This document shows positions 9,508 to 18,500 of a stretch of DNA of 34,422 nucleotides, piece after piece. The translations under genes and the position numbers were made by a program. Numbering within the stretch: position 1 is the first letter of the stretch; each line of letters begins with the position of its first letter. The notes beneath the pieces were generated by a model, which did not search any database, was not told the origin of the DNA, and was given only the letters and a program-made list of their open reading frames with translations. The stretch covers positions 203,213-237,634 of the forward strand of contig BMAT01011964.1 in the NCBI GenBank assembly GCA_019649035.1, written 5' to 3'. The DNA is from Elysia marginata (Eukaryota; Mollusca; Gastropoda; Plakobranchidae).

Positions 9508-9607
9508 GAACCCTCAGTGTTTTCTGAGCGCCACGCCTCTCGAAGCAGGATGAGTCTTCGGCGGGAAAAAGGCAAAAACAGGGGAAGTTACCCGTCAGAC
9601 CAGATAG
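9508..9607 (+). CDS. Candidate internal coding exon (100 bp), product unknown
   Basis: This is the best protein-coding candidate in the window. A pyrimidine tract ending CTTCTGTCCCCCAG (acceptor AG at 9506-9507) precedes it, and AG|GTGAGT follows (intron starts 9608), a near-perfect donor. Reading from 9508 in frame 1 the exon is open: 33 codons plus one base, so it ends in phase 1. Read from its first base it contains SERHASRSRMSLRREK and ends ...SYPSDQI plus one base. It is basic and Ser/Arg-rich with Arg-x-x-Ser sites, as in cytoplasmic linkers of channels or scaffolds. The exon is clearly more GC-rich than its flanks. I do not recognise the family; no neighbouring exon is visible, so the introns must be long. 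It could be a chance splice pair, but composition, frame and both sites agree. Confidence 0.55.
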
Positions 9608-9925
9608 GTGAGTGAAAATTGTCAGGACTTCTCTACCTTGCATTGATTCAACTCGCCTTGTAAAATCCACTAACTTCTTGTGAGTCTTATGCCGACTTTC
9701 TTACATCCACAATTCTTAAGTGTTGTTGTCTTTGTACATAAGGCGTATTGTTATCTTTATGTTTCAGAAAGCAACTTACATAGAAAATACAATTTTTTTT
9801 TTAAATAAGAGGTTTTACTTCAAGAACATTATTTTTTATTAATAGTTTTGAATCATGTGGCGGTGATTTAGTGTACTATAGCGTAACCTTCCTCTTTTAA
9901 TCCTTCTGCTACTGCCTGTCATCAT
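9608..9925. other. AT-rich stretch (possible intron)
   Basis: If the exon at 9508-9607 is real, this is intron. It holds nothing recognisable beyond poly-T and poly-A runs. Confidence 0.4.
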
Positions 9926-9927
9926 TC

Positions 9928-10053
9928 TCTGTCTCCCTCTCTCTCTCTCTTTCTCTCTCTCTCCATCTCTGATCCTCTCTCCCTTTCTCTCGTTCTCTCT
10001 CTCTCTCTCTGTTTCTCTCTATCTATCTATCTCTCTCTGCCCGCTTCTCTTTC
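9928..10053 (+). repeat. CT microsatellite
   Basis: CTCTCT blocks with TTTC, CCAT and CTAT interruptions. Confidence 0.9.
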
Positions 10054-10469
10054 TTTGTAAGTACAAAGATAACTTAACTCAGCGTTTTATTTCATTTCAA
10101 TGAGTAAAATGTTCGAAAAGTACTTTAAATAAGGCCAAACTCATAATATCAGGAGATACCTTACCTTACATCTTTCCCCAGTACAATTAGTATCTATTAT
10201 TACCTTTGGCTTTTGTCGCTGATGTCGTTGTTGTTGCCGTTTTCTGTCGTTTATGTTGTTCCTGCTGTTGCCGTTATTTTTGTTATCGCCTTATAACCTA
10301 TGTTATAACCAGCACGCTACAATACACGCAAACAATGAACTGCTGAAAACTCATCATCTTTTTTCGTTTGTGTCCCTCTTCTTTCTGTTCTTTTCAAAGC
10401 TTACGGTGTTTCAGACTTGTTAAATTTTGACCGCCTCTTTATATGTTGCGTCCAATGACCGAGCCAACG
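10054..10469. other. Unique stretch with degenerate GTT/GCC repeat
   Basis: At about 10212-10290 there is a loose GTTGTTGCCGTT-type trinucleotide pattern. Otherwise nothing is recognisable. Confidence 0.6.
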
Positions 10470-10670
10470 GTCTCCATCTATCCATCTATCCACCCAATCA
10501 TCCAACTATACATCTATCTATCTACCGGGGACACCGGAAACCTTTTAGGTAGCCTCGCTATCTACCCATCCATCCATCTATCTATTCATCCATCCATCTA
10601 CTCATCCACCGCTCCATCCATGTATCCATCCATACATTTATTCATCTATTCATCCATCTATCCATCGCTC
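10470..10670 (+). repeat. TCCA/TCTA array interrupted by a GC-rich island
   Basis: TCCATCTA-type tetranucleotides occupy both sides of a 32-bp unrelated stretch (about 10523-10554). That stretch is bounded by CTACC and GGTAG in inverted orientation and contains CCGGGGACACCGG. The 86-codon open frame here (Ile/Tyr/Pro/Ser-rich) is translated repeat. Confidence 0.85.
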
Positions 10671-10699
10671 CTATTCTGTCTCGATAAAGGGCTAGTACA

Positions 10700-10960
10700 G
10701 TAAAGCCAGGCAATATTGATCCACCCCGAGTCTTCTTTAGAACTGCTCTTCTCTACCACCACCCCCCTCCCCCCTGACGTTCCTAGACCTGGCATGACTG
10801 ACTAGCCACCGCTAGGACCGGTTCCGTTGCGGCGGCGGGGGCCTCAAGCCTTCTAGCACCAGTCGTTTAATTTGTTTTATTTAGGATCACGGGGGAAAGT
10901 TGAGGTAGGGCAGGCTGGCTAACGAGAAGCAAGCGTCTGGCTTCTTGGGGGGATAAAGAT
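10700..10960. other. GC- and CpG-rich patch
   Basis: It contains a C-tract (about 10755-10777), then GGACCGGTTCCGTTGCGGCG and more G-rich sequence. This is unusual for the window. All six frames are interrupted by stops, so it is probably not an exon. It may be regulatory, or a decayed GC-rich element. Confidence 0.35.
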
Positions 10961-12155
10961 AGATCTAGTCTGGATCTATACGTAGTTAGTCGGTTGGTTT
11001 GTAAGAGAAAAAAAATGTCCAGCTGAGGACCTGTTACTGTAAGAATTTAAAGGCAAAGCAAAACAAAATGTGAACCACATATTTCCCCCCTGCCCCTAAT
11101 TTATTACGGTATGCCTGGCCATCCGTTTTATGAAATCGTACCCAATTTGATTCAGGAAGATTTTGTTTAAAATTAAATAAATCGATGATAAAAATATTTT
11201 TTTTTGTTATCGTTCTGGGTTTTTTTTCAAGAACTTGAAACAAAACCAACTTAAAACGTCCAAACATTTCCGATTTAAAGTGAAAGCAGTTCGGTGTAAC
11301 TTAAATGTAAAAAAAAAGTTGAAAACAAAATAAACCATTTCAAAACAATTGCAAATCTAAACGCTTGAGAGCTTTTTTTTGTGGTAAATTCTATAAGTAT
11401 ACTAAAAGTGTATTATTTATGAATTATGACAATTTTACATTTGTCTCCAGCTCATTTGGTATGGGTTTGTTTTTTTTTTGTTTTTTTTGTTGGTTTGTTG
11501 GTTTTTTTGTTTGTTTTTTTTTTGTTTAAAATTCTCGTATCCTTTTCGCTTATCACGTTTTGGTTTTGGCGCTGCCTGAAAATCGTTACGTTGTTTAATT
11601 TACTTTCTTTTTTATCCTCTTTTTATTCAAAACAGGTAGCATTATTAGCCTACATCAGGAGGAATTAGAATTAAACGGTTCCATCTGCAGCTTAAATCTA
11701 TTGCAGTTAGAATCTTCTGGCCCTAAGCCAGACAGCGATATTATTATTCAGCTACGTTTCTTTCTTCAATCTCACGACGTACTCCAAAACTTCTAAAAAA
11801 AACACTGAATATGATGGTCGACTGGGTTTCTGTCTGCCTCTAAAAGTGATGACACTGTCGTGTGGAAAGATTCGTGCTAGGAGTTTATGTGCAATTGTTA
11901 GCCTCTTACCTCCCCCCTCCTCTCCCCATCCTCAATACATGATTCAATTCGATGGTTTTATCAGATTCAGGTAACGTTACTTATTTCGAAAAAAAAATAT
12001 GGGCGCCCCATTGTAACGAAAGTAACAAAGTGGGTAACATATATGCAATTAATTAAAAAAGTAATACATAAAATAAAACGGGTAATATCAATTCAAATTC
12101 CATAATATAACAACGTGAGGAACATAAAAGTAATACGATCTATATTATGTAATAA
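10961..12155. other. AT-rich stretch with T/GTTT tract, no gene
   Basis: A T-run with TTG and GGTTT interruptions (about 11467-11525) produces a Phe/Leu/Val-rich 80-codon frame that is not a gene. The minus frame 11267-11034 has no support. Confidence 0.6.
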
Positions 12156-12162
12156 TACCACC

Positions 12163-12320
12163 TCATCTCTCTCATTCTCTCTCTCGCTCGCTCGCTCTCT
12201 TTTCTCGCTCTTTCTTTCTTTCTCTCTCTCACTCTCTTCCTCTATTGCTCCTCGTCTCTCTAAGACGGTATAAAATGTCAGCAAAGTATAATATATTATG
12301 TTTAAGAGTATAAAACCCTT

Positions 12321-12357
<37 letters not shown>

Positions 12358-12450
12358 TGGTTCTGTCTCATCTATCTCTCTGTCTCATCTATATCTCTCT
12401 TTCTCTCCCTCTCTCTCTATCTACCTATCTTTCTATCTATCTTTCTATCA
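12163..12450 (+). repeat. CT / CTCG / TCTA microsatellite cluster
   Basis: (CT)n with a CTCGCTCGCTCG block (12180-12196) is separated from a pure (CT)n (about 12321-12352) by about 70 bp of unique DNA. TCTA/TCTT units follow. The Glu/Arg-rich minus frame (12371-12093) and Ser/Leu-rich plus frame are artefacts. Confidence 0.9.
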
Positions 12451-13164
12451 ATTTATAGGCATATTGCAGGCATCAAAACACCATATTCATTGCTTTTGCT
12501 AATATTGGTACCTACTTTGGATGTTAGTCAACATATTATATAATATTATGTTATATTACATTATAACTCCAGTAGCCCGGGATTCTTTTTTGCTTCTAAA
12601 CTTAGTTTTGTCTGCGTAACCATAAATGAGCTAGGTAGGTGAGAAACTGAGATCGTTATTATAACACCTAGTATTGCAGATTATAGATGTTGCAGGGTTA
12701 ACTGACTCTACAGTCTATCCTAAACCTGGTCCGCGCTCTGACCAGCTTTTCTATGGTTTGACGTTTTAAACCCAACCATGTTATGGCCTAGTATTTTGTT
12801 CTCTTGCTCTTTGTGGTAATTATGATACTCAACTCGTGAGTTTCTAGTGATTTTTTTTACTTCTAATTCTGGGGTGGTTTTTTTTTTCTGTGTCAGGTTA
12901 TTCGTATTTTTTCCTATGCTGTTTGTCTCTATTTTTTTTTCTGCTGAGCTTAGTATTAATATGTCTGTGCGTTTTACAGAACACATTTCAGAAAGAAAAA
13001 CATGCATCAAAGAAAACAATAGAGCATTAATTTTTTCCTATATTTAAAAATAGAAAATAGACTAAAAAGAGGCTGTCGGTTGGGACAAAAATATTATTTT
13101 TTTTAAAGCTAGCAAACAGGATGCGGTACTGTGATGAGATGCCATGTGCAGTTGGACAGCTTAC
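12451..13164. other. AT-rich stretch, no supported gene
   Basis: The minus strand is open for 99 codons at 13019-12720 with Lys/Asn-rich, partly protein-like composition, directly downstream of the exon candidate at 13347-13165. No splice pair joins them convincingly, so I leave it uncalled. Confidence 0.4.
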
Positions 13165-13347
13165 CGGTATCGCTATCGATTTGTAACTTTTGTGGTGAAA
13201 ATCGCGTGTCAAGTCCGTAAAGCTAAAGCGTGTTGGAGAGATTTCTCTAGACCGTTTTTTTTTTACTACGTTTAGAACATCTGGTCTGGAAACGGGTGTT
13301 ACATAATTAGGTGATAATACTGCAGTCGGCTCAGCGGCATTGCTCAT
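13165..13347 (-). CDS. Candidate minus-strand coding segment, product unknown
   Basis: On the minus strand an ATG at 13347 opens 61 codons up to CCG|GTAAGC (the intron would begin at 13164), a good donor in phase 0. The frame continues past the donor to a stop at 13027, but composition turns Phe/Asn/Leu-rich there, as expected if translation runs into intron. The first 61 residues look ordinary (start MSNAAEPTAVLSP, then KKKRSREISPTR, basic). An in-frame stop lies 12 codons before the ATG. I recognise no family. It may be a first coding exon, part of a degraded mobile element, or chance. Base composition is more balanced than in the flanks. Confidence 0.25.
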
Positions 13348-13855
13348 ATGATTAAGATTGATTTTTTTGTCCTCGATGCATCATGAAACTCATCAAGAGT
13401 CGAAGATTCCTAGTGGCATTGGCTGAAGTCTCACTGTCGGTTGTCGGCTGTACTAATTACTAACAAAGAAAGCTGGGGTAGGCCAAAATCCAGTCCTCTA
13501 TTTAAGGAAGGAAAAAAATGAAAATAAATGAACTGTTGAAAAGTTTTCGCACAAACGGCAATATAAGTATGTCACTTGAAGCGTCTATTAGATATTGAAT
13601 TATTAACTTAAGCTGAGTAATAGGCTTTCCCTTTTCTGTGTCCTTGAAGACGTTGAAAGAAAAGTAGAAGCTACGCTTATCTTGGGTTGTTATATTTTAA
13701 GGACAAAAAGAAATGGTTGAAGGGCTATAATATATCAAAGCTATTTTTTCCACAGTTTTCATATTTAAAGGGCACCTGCTTTAAAAATCTGGTTGGAGTG
13801 AATTGTGTCTGATTCGTCCTGGTGGCCTCACAAAGTGATATATCACTGTTCAAAA
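13348..13855. other. Unique stretch, nothing firm
   Basis: Moderately AT-rich. A short minus frame just upstream of 13347 is open in another register (…SETSANATRNLRLL…), which could mean a frameshifted older gene, but the evidence is thin. Confidence 0.35.
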
Positions 13856-13888
13856 AAAAATTTTTTAAGTAAACACTGCTTGGTTGTT

Positions 13889-14285
13889 TTCAATAAAATT
13901 ACTTCTGGTGGAAGGTAACTTTGTGAATTTGTCCTTTTTTAAGGATAGGTTTAAAATGAAAGAAGTGACTAATAGTTTCCCTTGAGGCGAAAATTATATG
14001 AATATGCACGAATCATTTTCATACTGGCAACTTTAGAAAAAAAGTCAAATTTTCTGTAAGCTAACACTTCTCTCCTATGTTCAATAAAGCTACGCCTTGT
14101 TGGGATGTAACATTGTGAATTCGTTTCTTCATTTTTTTTAAGAAAAGGATAGGAAAGGATGTGAATAAAAGAAAACGCTAATATTCTTCACGTTAAGGCA
14201 ATAATTATATTAATCTGAATGATAATTTTCCATATTGAAAATTTTTCAAAAAAATTATAATTACTGTCCGCATTTTCTCCATAGG
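13889..14285 (+). repeat. Diverged tandem duplication, about 190-205 bp unit
   Basis: Unit 1 (about 13889-14078) and unit 2 (about 14080-14285) align along their length. Both start TTCAATAAA, then share GTAAC(T/A)TTGTGAATT, a T-run, AAGGATAGG, (GAGG/AAGG)C(G/A)A(A/T)AATTATAT, an ATTTTC-CATA-TG block, and an A-run near the end. Part of the unit's end (AAAAAAA...GTAA-CAC) may recur just before unit 1 at about 13850-13885. Stops fill all frames, so it is a non-coding satellite-like or retroelement 3' region. The retroelement 3' module at 14615 lies downstream. Confidence 0.7.
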
Positions 14286-14614
14286 CTCTCTAATGTTTAT
14301 GTTTGCCCAGGATCCTGGTTTTTAAGAATATTTTGCGTTTTAATATGCTAAAATCAACTTTATGTTTCTGTTTTGAAGTAATTGTTTCCGAAATATGAGA
14401 TCCTTAGAGTTTTTAACATTTTAGGCAAATAGTGTCTTTTGGTTTATGCCTTGTTTTTACTGTTTCGCAATTTTTTTTTTAGGAACAGGAGTAAGATATT
14501 TATTCTTATAATTTTGTACATGCACCTTTTGTTTATCTTTTGTTTGTTTTGAATTGTTAATGGATTATGTTTTGTACACAATTGTCATTATGTCAGCATT
14601 GTTTGTTTGGCTAG
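14286..14614. other. AT-rich stretch, perhaps retroelement 3' untranslated region
   Basis: No open frame. It leads without a break into the 3'-end module at 14615, so part may belong to that element; no coding remnant proves it. Confidence 0.3.
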
Positions 14615-14695
14615 ATGTACTGTTGTAAAGAGCTTCGAGCCTACATGTAGGAAGAGGCGCTAGAAAATAACTTCATTATTATTATTATTATTATT
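14615..14695 (+). mobile_element. Retroelement 3' end with ATT tail
   Basis: GTTGTAAAGAGCTTCGAG, a perfect palindrome CCTACATGTAGG (14640-14651), GAGGCGCTAGAAAATAA and an (ATT)n tail (14675-14695). The same architecture closes the CR1/L2-like element at 23440-23514. I infer a severely 5'-truncated LINE or a LINE-tailed SINE. Confidence 0.6.
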
Positions 14696-15511
14696 CTGTT
14701 TACTTTTTAGGAGTTGGTCTGCCCTTGCCTGCCGGAACTTTAAAAGAAAACAAAATCCAGAAAAAAATGTATTTAAAGCTATTAATTTTGTTTTCAATTT
14801 TCTCATTACACTATCTAATTGGAACAATCATATTATTTTAATGACGTAAGTATTATAAATTTGCAGTGTAGAAAGGAAACAAAATAGCGTTCTAAAACGT
14901 TTGGCCAACGTATTTTTTTGGGATAATTGATTTTTCGCATTTCACGCGCATTATACACATTTTTCACATTTATCACTACGGTAAAACTTCCAATGTTGTG
15001 GCGATTGTTCTGGTAGCGTTATTTTGTTTACGAAGATTTGTGAAAGAATTTGGACGAGGCTAATCGGAGACTACTGTAAAAAATGCCTATCTTAGGACAA
15101 ATTGGTTCGAAGATCTGTGCCAAATGTGTACACATGCGTAAACCCAAAAAATGAGTAATAAAAAGAGAATTGACCAGATATTAATTTTTTATACTGCAGC
15201 GTAATAATTTTACTTTTCTTTCAGAGGGATTATCACGAAGCAAAACAATATTATCAAAACATTTGATTATACGTGACGCTAGGCGCTTCCACGCATTTCT
15301 CTTAACTATCTTATAACATTATGTTGTTGTTGTTGTTGCTGCTATACAATTCATTTTGGACAAGGGATCAAGGAAACGCAAACTAGGAGACCAAAACAAA
15401 CAAAAAAAAAAACAACAAAGCAGATTCTGAACAAAACAAAAAAAGAGTGTTTCGCTTATCTTCAAAGCGATACAACTAAGCGAAGTCAATCCCATACCCC
15501 TAGCTAGAAGA
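14696..15511. other. AT-rich stretch, nothing recognised
   Basis: A TTTTACTTTTCTTTCAG string at about 15209-15225 is a fine acceptor by itself, but the open frame behind it (about 30 codons) ends in a stop with no clear homology. A (TTG)n block lies at 15320-15340. Confidence 0.5.
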
Positions 15512-15752
15512 CTAGGGTCTTTGAGCAGCAGCGGCTAGCAAGAGATCGATTTGCAAGAGCTCACTCAGGGCACATTCAAGGTGGGAATGTGAACAGCCTC
15601 TGATTGAGAAAGTAATCTCTTGAGACTTCAGCTGCGGCGCTCTGTTGGGTGCAGTTGCCATGCATTGTGTTAGCATGAAATAATATCACTTGCTGTTACA
15701 ACACGCTCCTTGGGAACAGATACAATTTTATATATATTTTTATATAAGCGCG
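15512..15752 (-). promoter_or_regulatory. Possible minus-strand promoter and small ORF
   Basis: On the minus strand a TATA-rich stretch (TTATATAAAAATATATATAA, about 15750-15730) is followed 50-75 bp later by an ATG at 15676 opening 54 codons to a stop at 15512. The ORF region is clearly less AT-rich than its flanks, and its product contains LSELLQIDLLLAAAAQRP at the end. I recognise no protein. TATA-like strings are common in such AT-rich DNA, so this is a weak call. Confidence 0.2.
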
Positions 15753-16068
15753 TTTTAAACATTGTAAATTGAAAATATTTATAAACAATACTAGCTAGCC
15801 ATACGAGCACTAAAGAAGAGACTTGAGCGCCACAAAGGAATAATCGAAATTAAATACGAACGTTTTTAATTTTTGAAGCGGACGCACCCGTAGAAGTGTT
15901 ATTTCATTTTTTTTTTCACGGTCCACAAAATTCTGTAAACTTAAAATTGGTTTCTTAATTCATCAAGTGGCCGCCAAAGTAAATGAAAATGTAGAGTTCA
16001 AATAGGTTTTAACTGCCGGACTATTGTTATGTCTGTAGAAAACATCATGATAAATGCTTGTGATTTCA
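15753..16068. other. AT-rich stretch, nothing recognised
   Basis: No supported feature. Confidence 0.6.
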
Positions 16069-16137
16069 ACATTTATAATAAATAACTTTTACATAGCGCT
16101 TTACCACTGCCTATGGCGATGCTCAGAGCGCTTTAGA
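16069..16137 (-). mobile_element. Minus-strand retroelement 3'-end module
   Basis: Read on the minus strand: CTAAAGCGCTCTGAGC, a 20-bp spacer, GGTAAAGCGCTATGTAAAAG, then an AATAAAT-like tail. This is the same two-GCGCT module as at 23440-23500, in opposite orientation. The plus-strand 69-codon frame across it (16054-16263) is therefore not believable. Confidence 0.55.
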
Positions 16138-16419
16138 TATGAGATCCGTAAGATTTTTTTATGTGTCTTTAAAAGATCCTTATCTTTCGGCAGCATAAGA
16201 ATATGCCACAGACTTCGAATCATGAATTTAACAACTGATTTTGACTATATTGTAAAAGAATAAGCTTTCAAATGGGATCGACCACTTCTACTAAGAATGT
16301 TCGGTAACTTTAACGCAGCTTTAAAATTTTCTTTAAACATTAAACCACTAAAATGGCTTGTTCATTATATGTCCACAACATAGCTTATAAAAATAGTGGG
16401 CTTTATCGGTCATTCTTCA
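16138..16419. other. AT-rich stretch
   Basis: It may include more of the minus-strand element that ends at about 16069, but no coding remnant is visible. Confidence 0.4.
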
Positions 16420-16616
16420 GTTATTATAATGATTGCATTGCACCAATATTGCATGAACGTCTCTTCTTTCTCAAAGGTAGCGCAACCATAGTCAGACTTA
16501 ATACAATGCTGAACAGTTGATTTTAATGATTTTATTCTTTCTTTCATTGCATTCGATACTGCACTCTTTCTGTGAGGCCGCACAGCCGTAGTCAAACTTA
16601 ATACAATGCTGAACAA
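16410..16616 (-). pseudogene. Second repeat-unit frame, 68 codons, uncertain
   Basis: This frame spans one full unit in a shifted register and then the Cys motif (STVQHCIKSDYGCATFEKE) of the left unit, ending in ...IIIITEE and a stop. Only the residues from KST onward match the 42-aa ORF, so the first half is probably out-of-frame. It lacks the second and third conserved cysteines after DYGC, suggesting decay. I treat it as a degenerate copy, not a working gene. Confidence 0.2.
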
Positions 16617-16685
16617 GAGACTTCATAAAATCTGTTCTTTCTTTCATTGTATTCCAAACTGCACTTTATTTAGAAGCAGTCAGCG
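16420..16685 (-). repeat. 100-bp tandem repeat, two and a half units
   Basis: CTTAATACAATGCTGAACA occurs at 16497 and exactly 100 bp later at 16597. TTCTTTCTTTCATTG and the ACTGCAC that follows also recur at 100-bp spacing. A third, more diverged partial unit lies to the left (about 16420-16480). The period is not a multiple of three, so each unit switches frame relative to the next. See the small ORFs within it. Confidence 0.85.
16498..16626 (-). CDS. Small Cys-bearing ORF (42 aa) within 100-bp repeat
   Basis: On the minus strand an ATG at 16626 opens 42 codons ending ...NCSALY, stop at 16498-16500. The product begins MKSLVQHCIKFDYGCA and has cysteines at residues 8, 15, 22, 26 and 38. The neighbouring repeat unit (16616-16410, same strand) reads LKSTVQHCIKSDYGCA. 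Between the two units, the codons for Tyr-Gly-Cys-Ala after the Asp each differ only at the third base and stay synonymous. The upstream partial unit preserves the C-terminal stretch (KCSLEYNERKN against ECSIECNERKN, then CSALY and stop). This hints at a duplicated short coding exon or its decayed remains. No signal peptide or family is recognised, and no splice sites were proved. Chance is possible at this length. Confidence 0.25.
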   Translation of the reverse strand: MKSLVQHCIKFDYGCAASQKECSIECNERKNKIIKINCSALY

Positions 16686-16826
16686 AAGTTACTAATACTA
16701 TCATTAGTGGAAAAAAAAACAATAAATAAATGTTACCCTTTTCCTCGGCATGGGAAAGTTAAAAGTCTTGAAAGATTATTAAATTTTCAGTTTCGCCCAT
16801 ATTAACAATAACAGCAGGGGAAAAGT

Positions 16827-16827
<1 letters not shown>

Positions 16828-16874
<47 letters not shown>

Positions 16875-17095
16875 TTCTCTCTCTCTCTCTTTCTCTCTCT
16901 CTCCATCTCTCTTTCTTTCTCTCTCTTTCTCTCCCCTGTCTCTCTCACTCTATCTCTGTTTCTCCCTGCTCTCTGTCCTCTCTATCTCTGTTTCGCTCTG
17001 CTCTCTGTCCTCTCTCTCTCTTTCTCTGTCCTCTCTCACTTACCCCTTTGTCTCTCACTCTCACTTTTTGTCTCTCTTTCAATTTCTCGCGCTCC
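16828..17095 (+). repeat. Long CT microsatellite with C-run
   Basis: It starts with a C-run, then (CT)n with TTTCTC, CTGTC and TATCTCTG variants. It is almost pure pyrimidine on the plus strand for over 250 bp, so triplex (H-DNA) formation is plausible. Confidence 0.95.
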
Positions 17096-18085
17096 TGTCT
17101 TCATCTTTTCAGATCTCTTCCTAATCACAAACAATGAGAATTCTGCCGGATTCCACAAGCACACGCAACTGCAGTCAAGAACCAAAATGTGGGAGTTTTT
17201 TTTTTTCTTTCTTTTTTTTTTTTTTACATTTTTGAAATTTCACTTTTGATTTTACGGTACAGTGCTTGTTCATATTAGGGCAGAAATCAAAACGACTATT
17301 ACGCAACTACTTTTGTCTGCAAAAATAACCAACAACAACCTTGTGTTATTTTAGGAAAGTCATCTTCATAATGACCCCGATCACTATCTCATCAATGTCG
17401 TGCGTGTGTCAGTATACTGATTATCCATGCCGCCCACACTTTGAAGCTAAAGTTCACGTCCTTATAATTATGGTGCCTTCATGAATTAGTTCTCTCTCCC
17501 TCTCTCTCCACCAGACCTGCCCTTCTGCTGTTGTCTATTCTTCTGTCTGTCTGTGTCTTTAATTTCCTCTACGTTTGGTCTTTTCGCTCCAAGTTTTTTT
17601 TTTATTCTGTTTTCTGTCTTTCTGTTTTACAAAGTCGAGCTATTCTGTATCAGCTGTAAATCTAGGCCACATTCTATTTCCTTCTTTAAAGTTAATTTGA
17701 AATCTACAGGGCTGTCTCGTACATCTTATATACCTCTTTAGTTGCTTTTTTTTTTTACAAAGAATGTGTTTTGTGTTTTGGGACTCTATTTCTCTTTGGT
17801 TTTTTAATTGTCTTTCTGTCTGCCTCCGTCATATACCTATCTCCTGTCTCTATGACTTTCTTTCATCACTAGTCTATCTATCTATCTGTCTATCTATATG
17901 TATCTTGCTCTATATGTATCTACTTAATTGACACTCTTTTTTTCTGTCTCTCTCTTGTGTAATTCTTTTCTCCCTACCTCCATTGATTCTTTCCCTATGT
18001 GTGAGTAAAATTTCTTCCACACTCACCACTCGTTTTTGCCACATTGTAGTATTAGTACCTAAAGCTGTCTGTTAGCCTATATGAT
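17096..18085. other. Pyrimidine-rich and AT-rich stretch, no gene
   Basis: It contains poly-T (about 17197-17225), short CT blocks (17490-17512), a TCTG block (17541-17555) and a TCTA block (17873-17900). The 62-codon frame at 17553-17741 is not supported. Confidence 0.6.
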
Positions 18086-18089
18086 ATTT

Positions 18090-18500
18090 ATCCTTTTCTC
18101 TCTCACTTTCTCTCGCTCCCCCCCCTCTCTCTCTCTTCTCTCTTGTTCTTCCTTTCACTCTCTCTCTCTCTATCTCTTTATATTCCTCTTTCGTCTCTTT
18201 CTCTGCCTTTCTTTCTCTTTGTTTGTTCCCCCTCCCCTCTCTTTCTTCTCTTCTCTCTTGATCTTTCTTTCATTCTCTCTTTATCTCTCTTTATTTCCCC
18301 TTCTCTCTTTCTCTGCCTTTCTTTCTTTCTCTTTATTTCCTTCCCTCTTTTTCTTTCTCTCTCTCTTCTCTCAAATCTTTCTTTCTCTCTCTCTCTATCT
18401 CTCTTTATTTCTCTCCCTCTCTTTCTCTGCCTTTTTTCTCTCCTGATTTCTCTATTATCTTTTTTTTCTCTATCTCTTTCTTTCTCTTTCTCTCTCCCAC
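18090..18500 (+). repeat. 410-bp polypyrimidine CT/TTTC tract
   Basis: CTCTCT, TTTCTTTC and CCCCTC blocks continue with few purines. Plus frames (Ser/Leu/Phe, up to 160 codons) and the Arg/Glu/Lys-rich minus frame of 132 codons are artefacts of the repeat. Confidence 0.95.

Noticed and set aside
15209..15310. Exon after a TTTTCTTTCAG acceptor-like string
   Set aside because: About 30 open codons, no donor before the stop, and no recognisable sequence.
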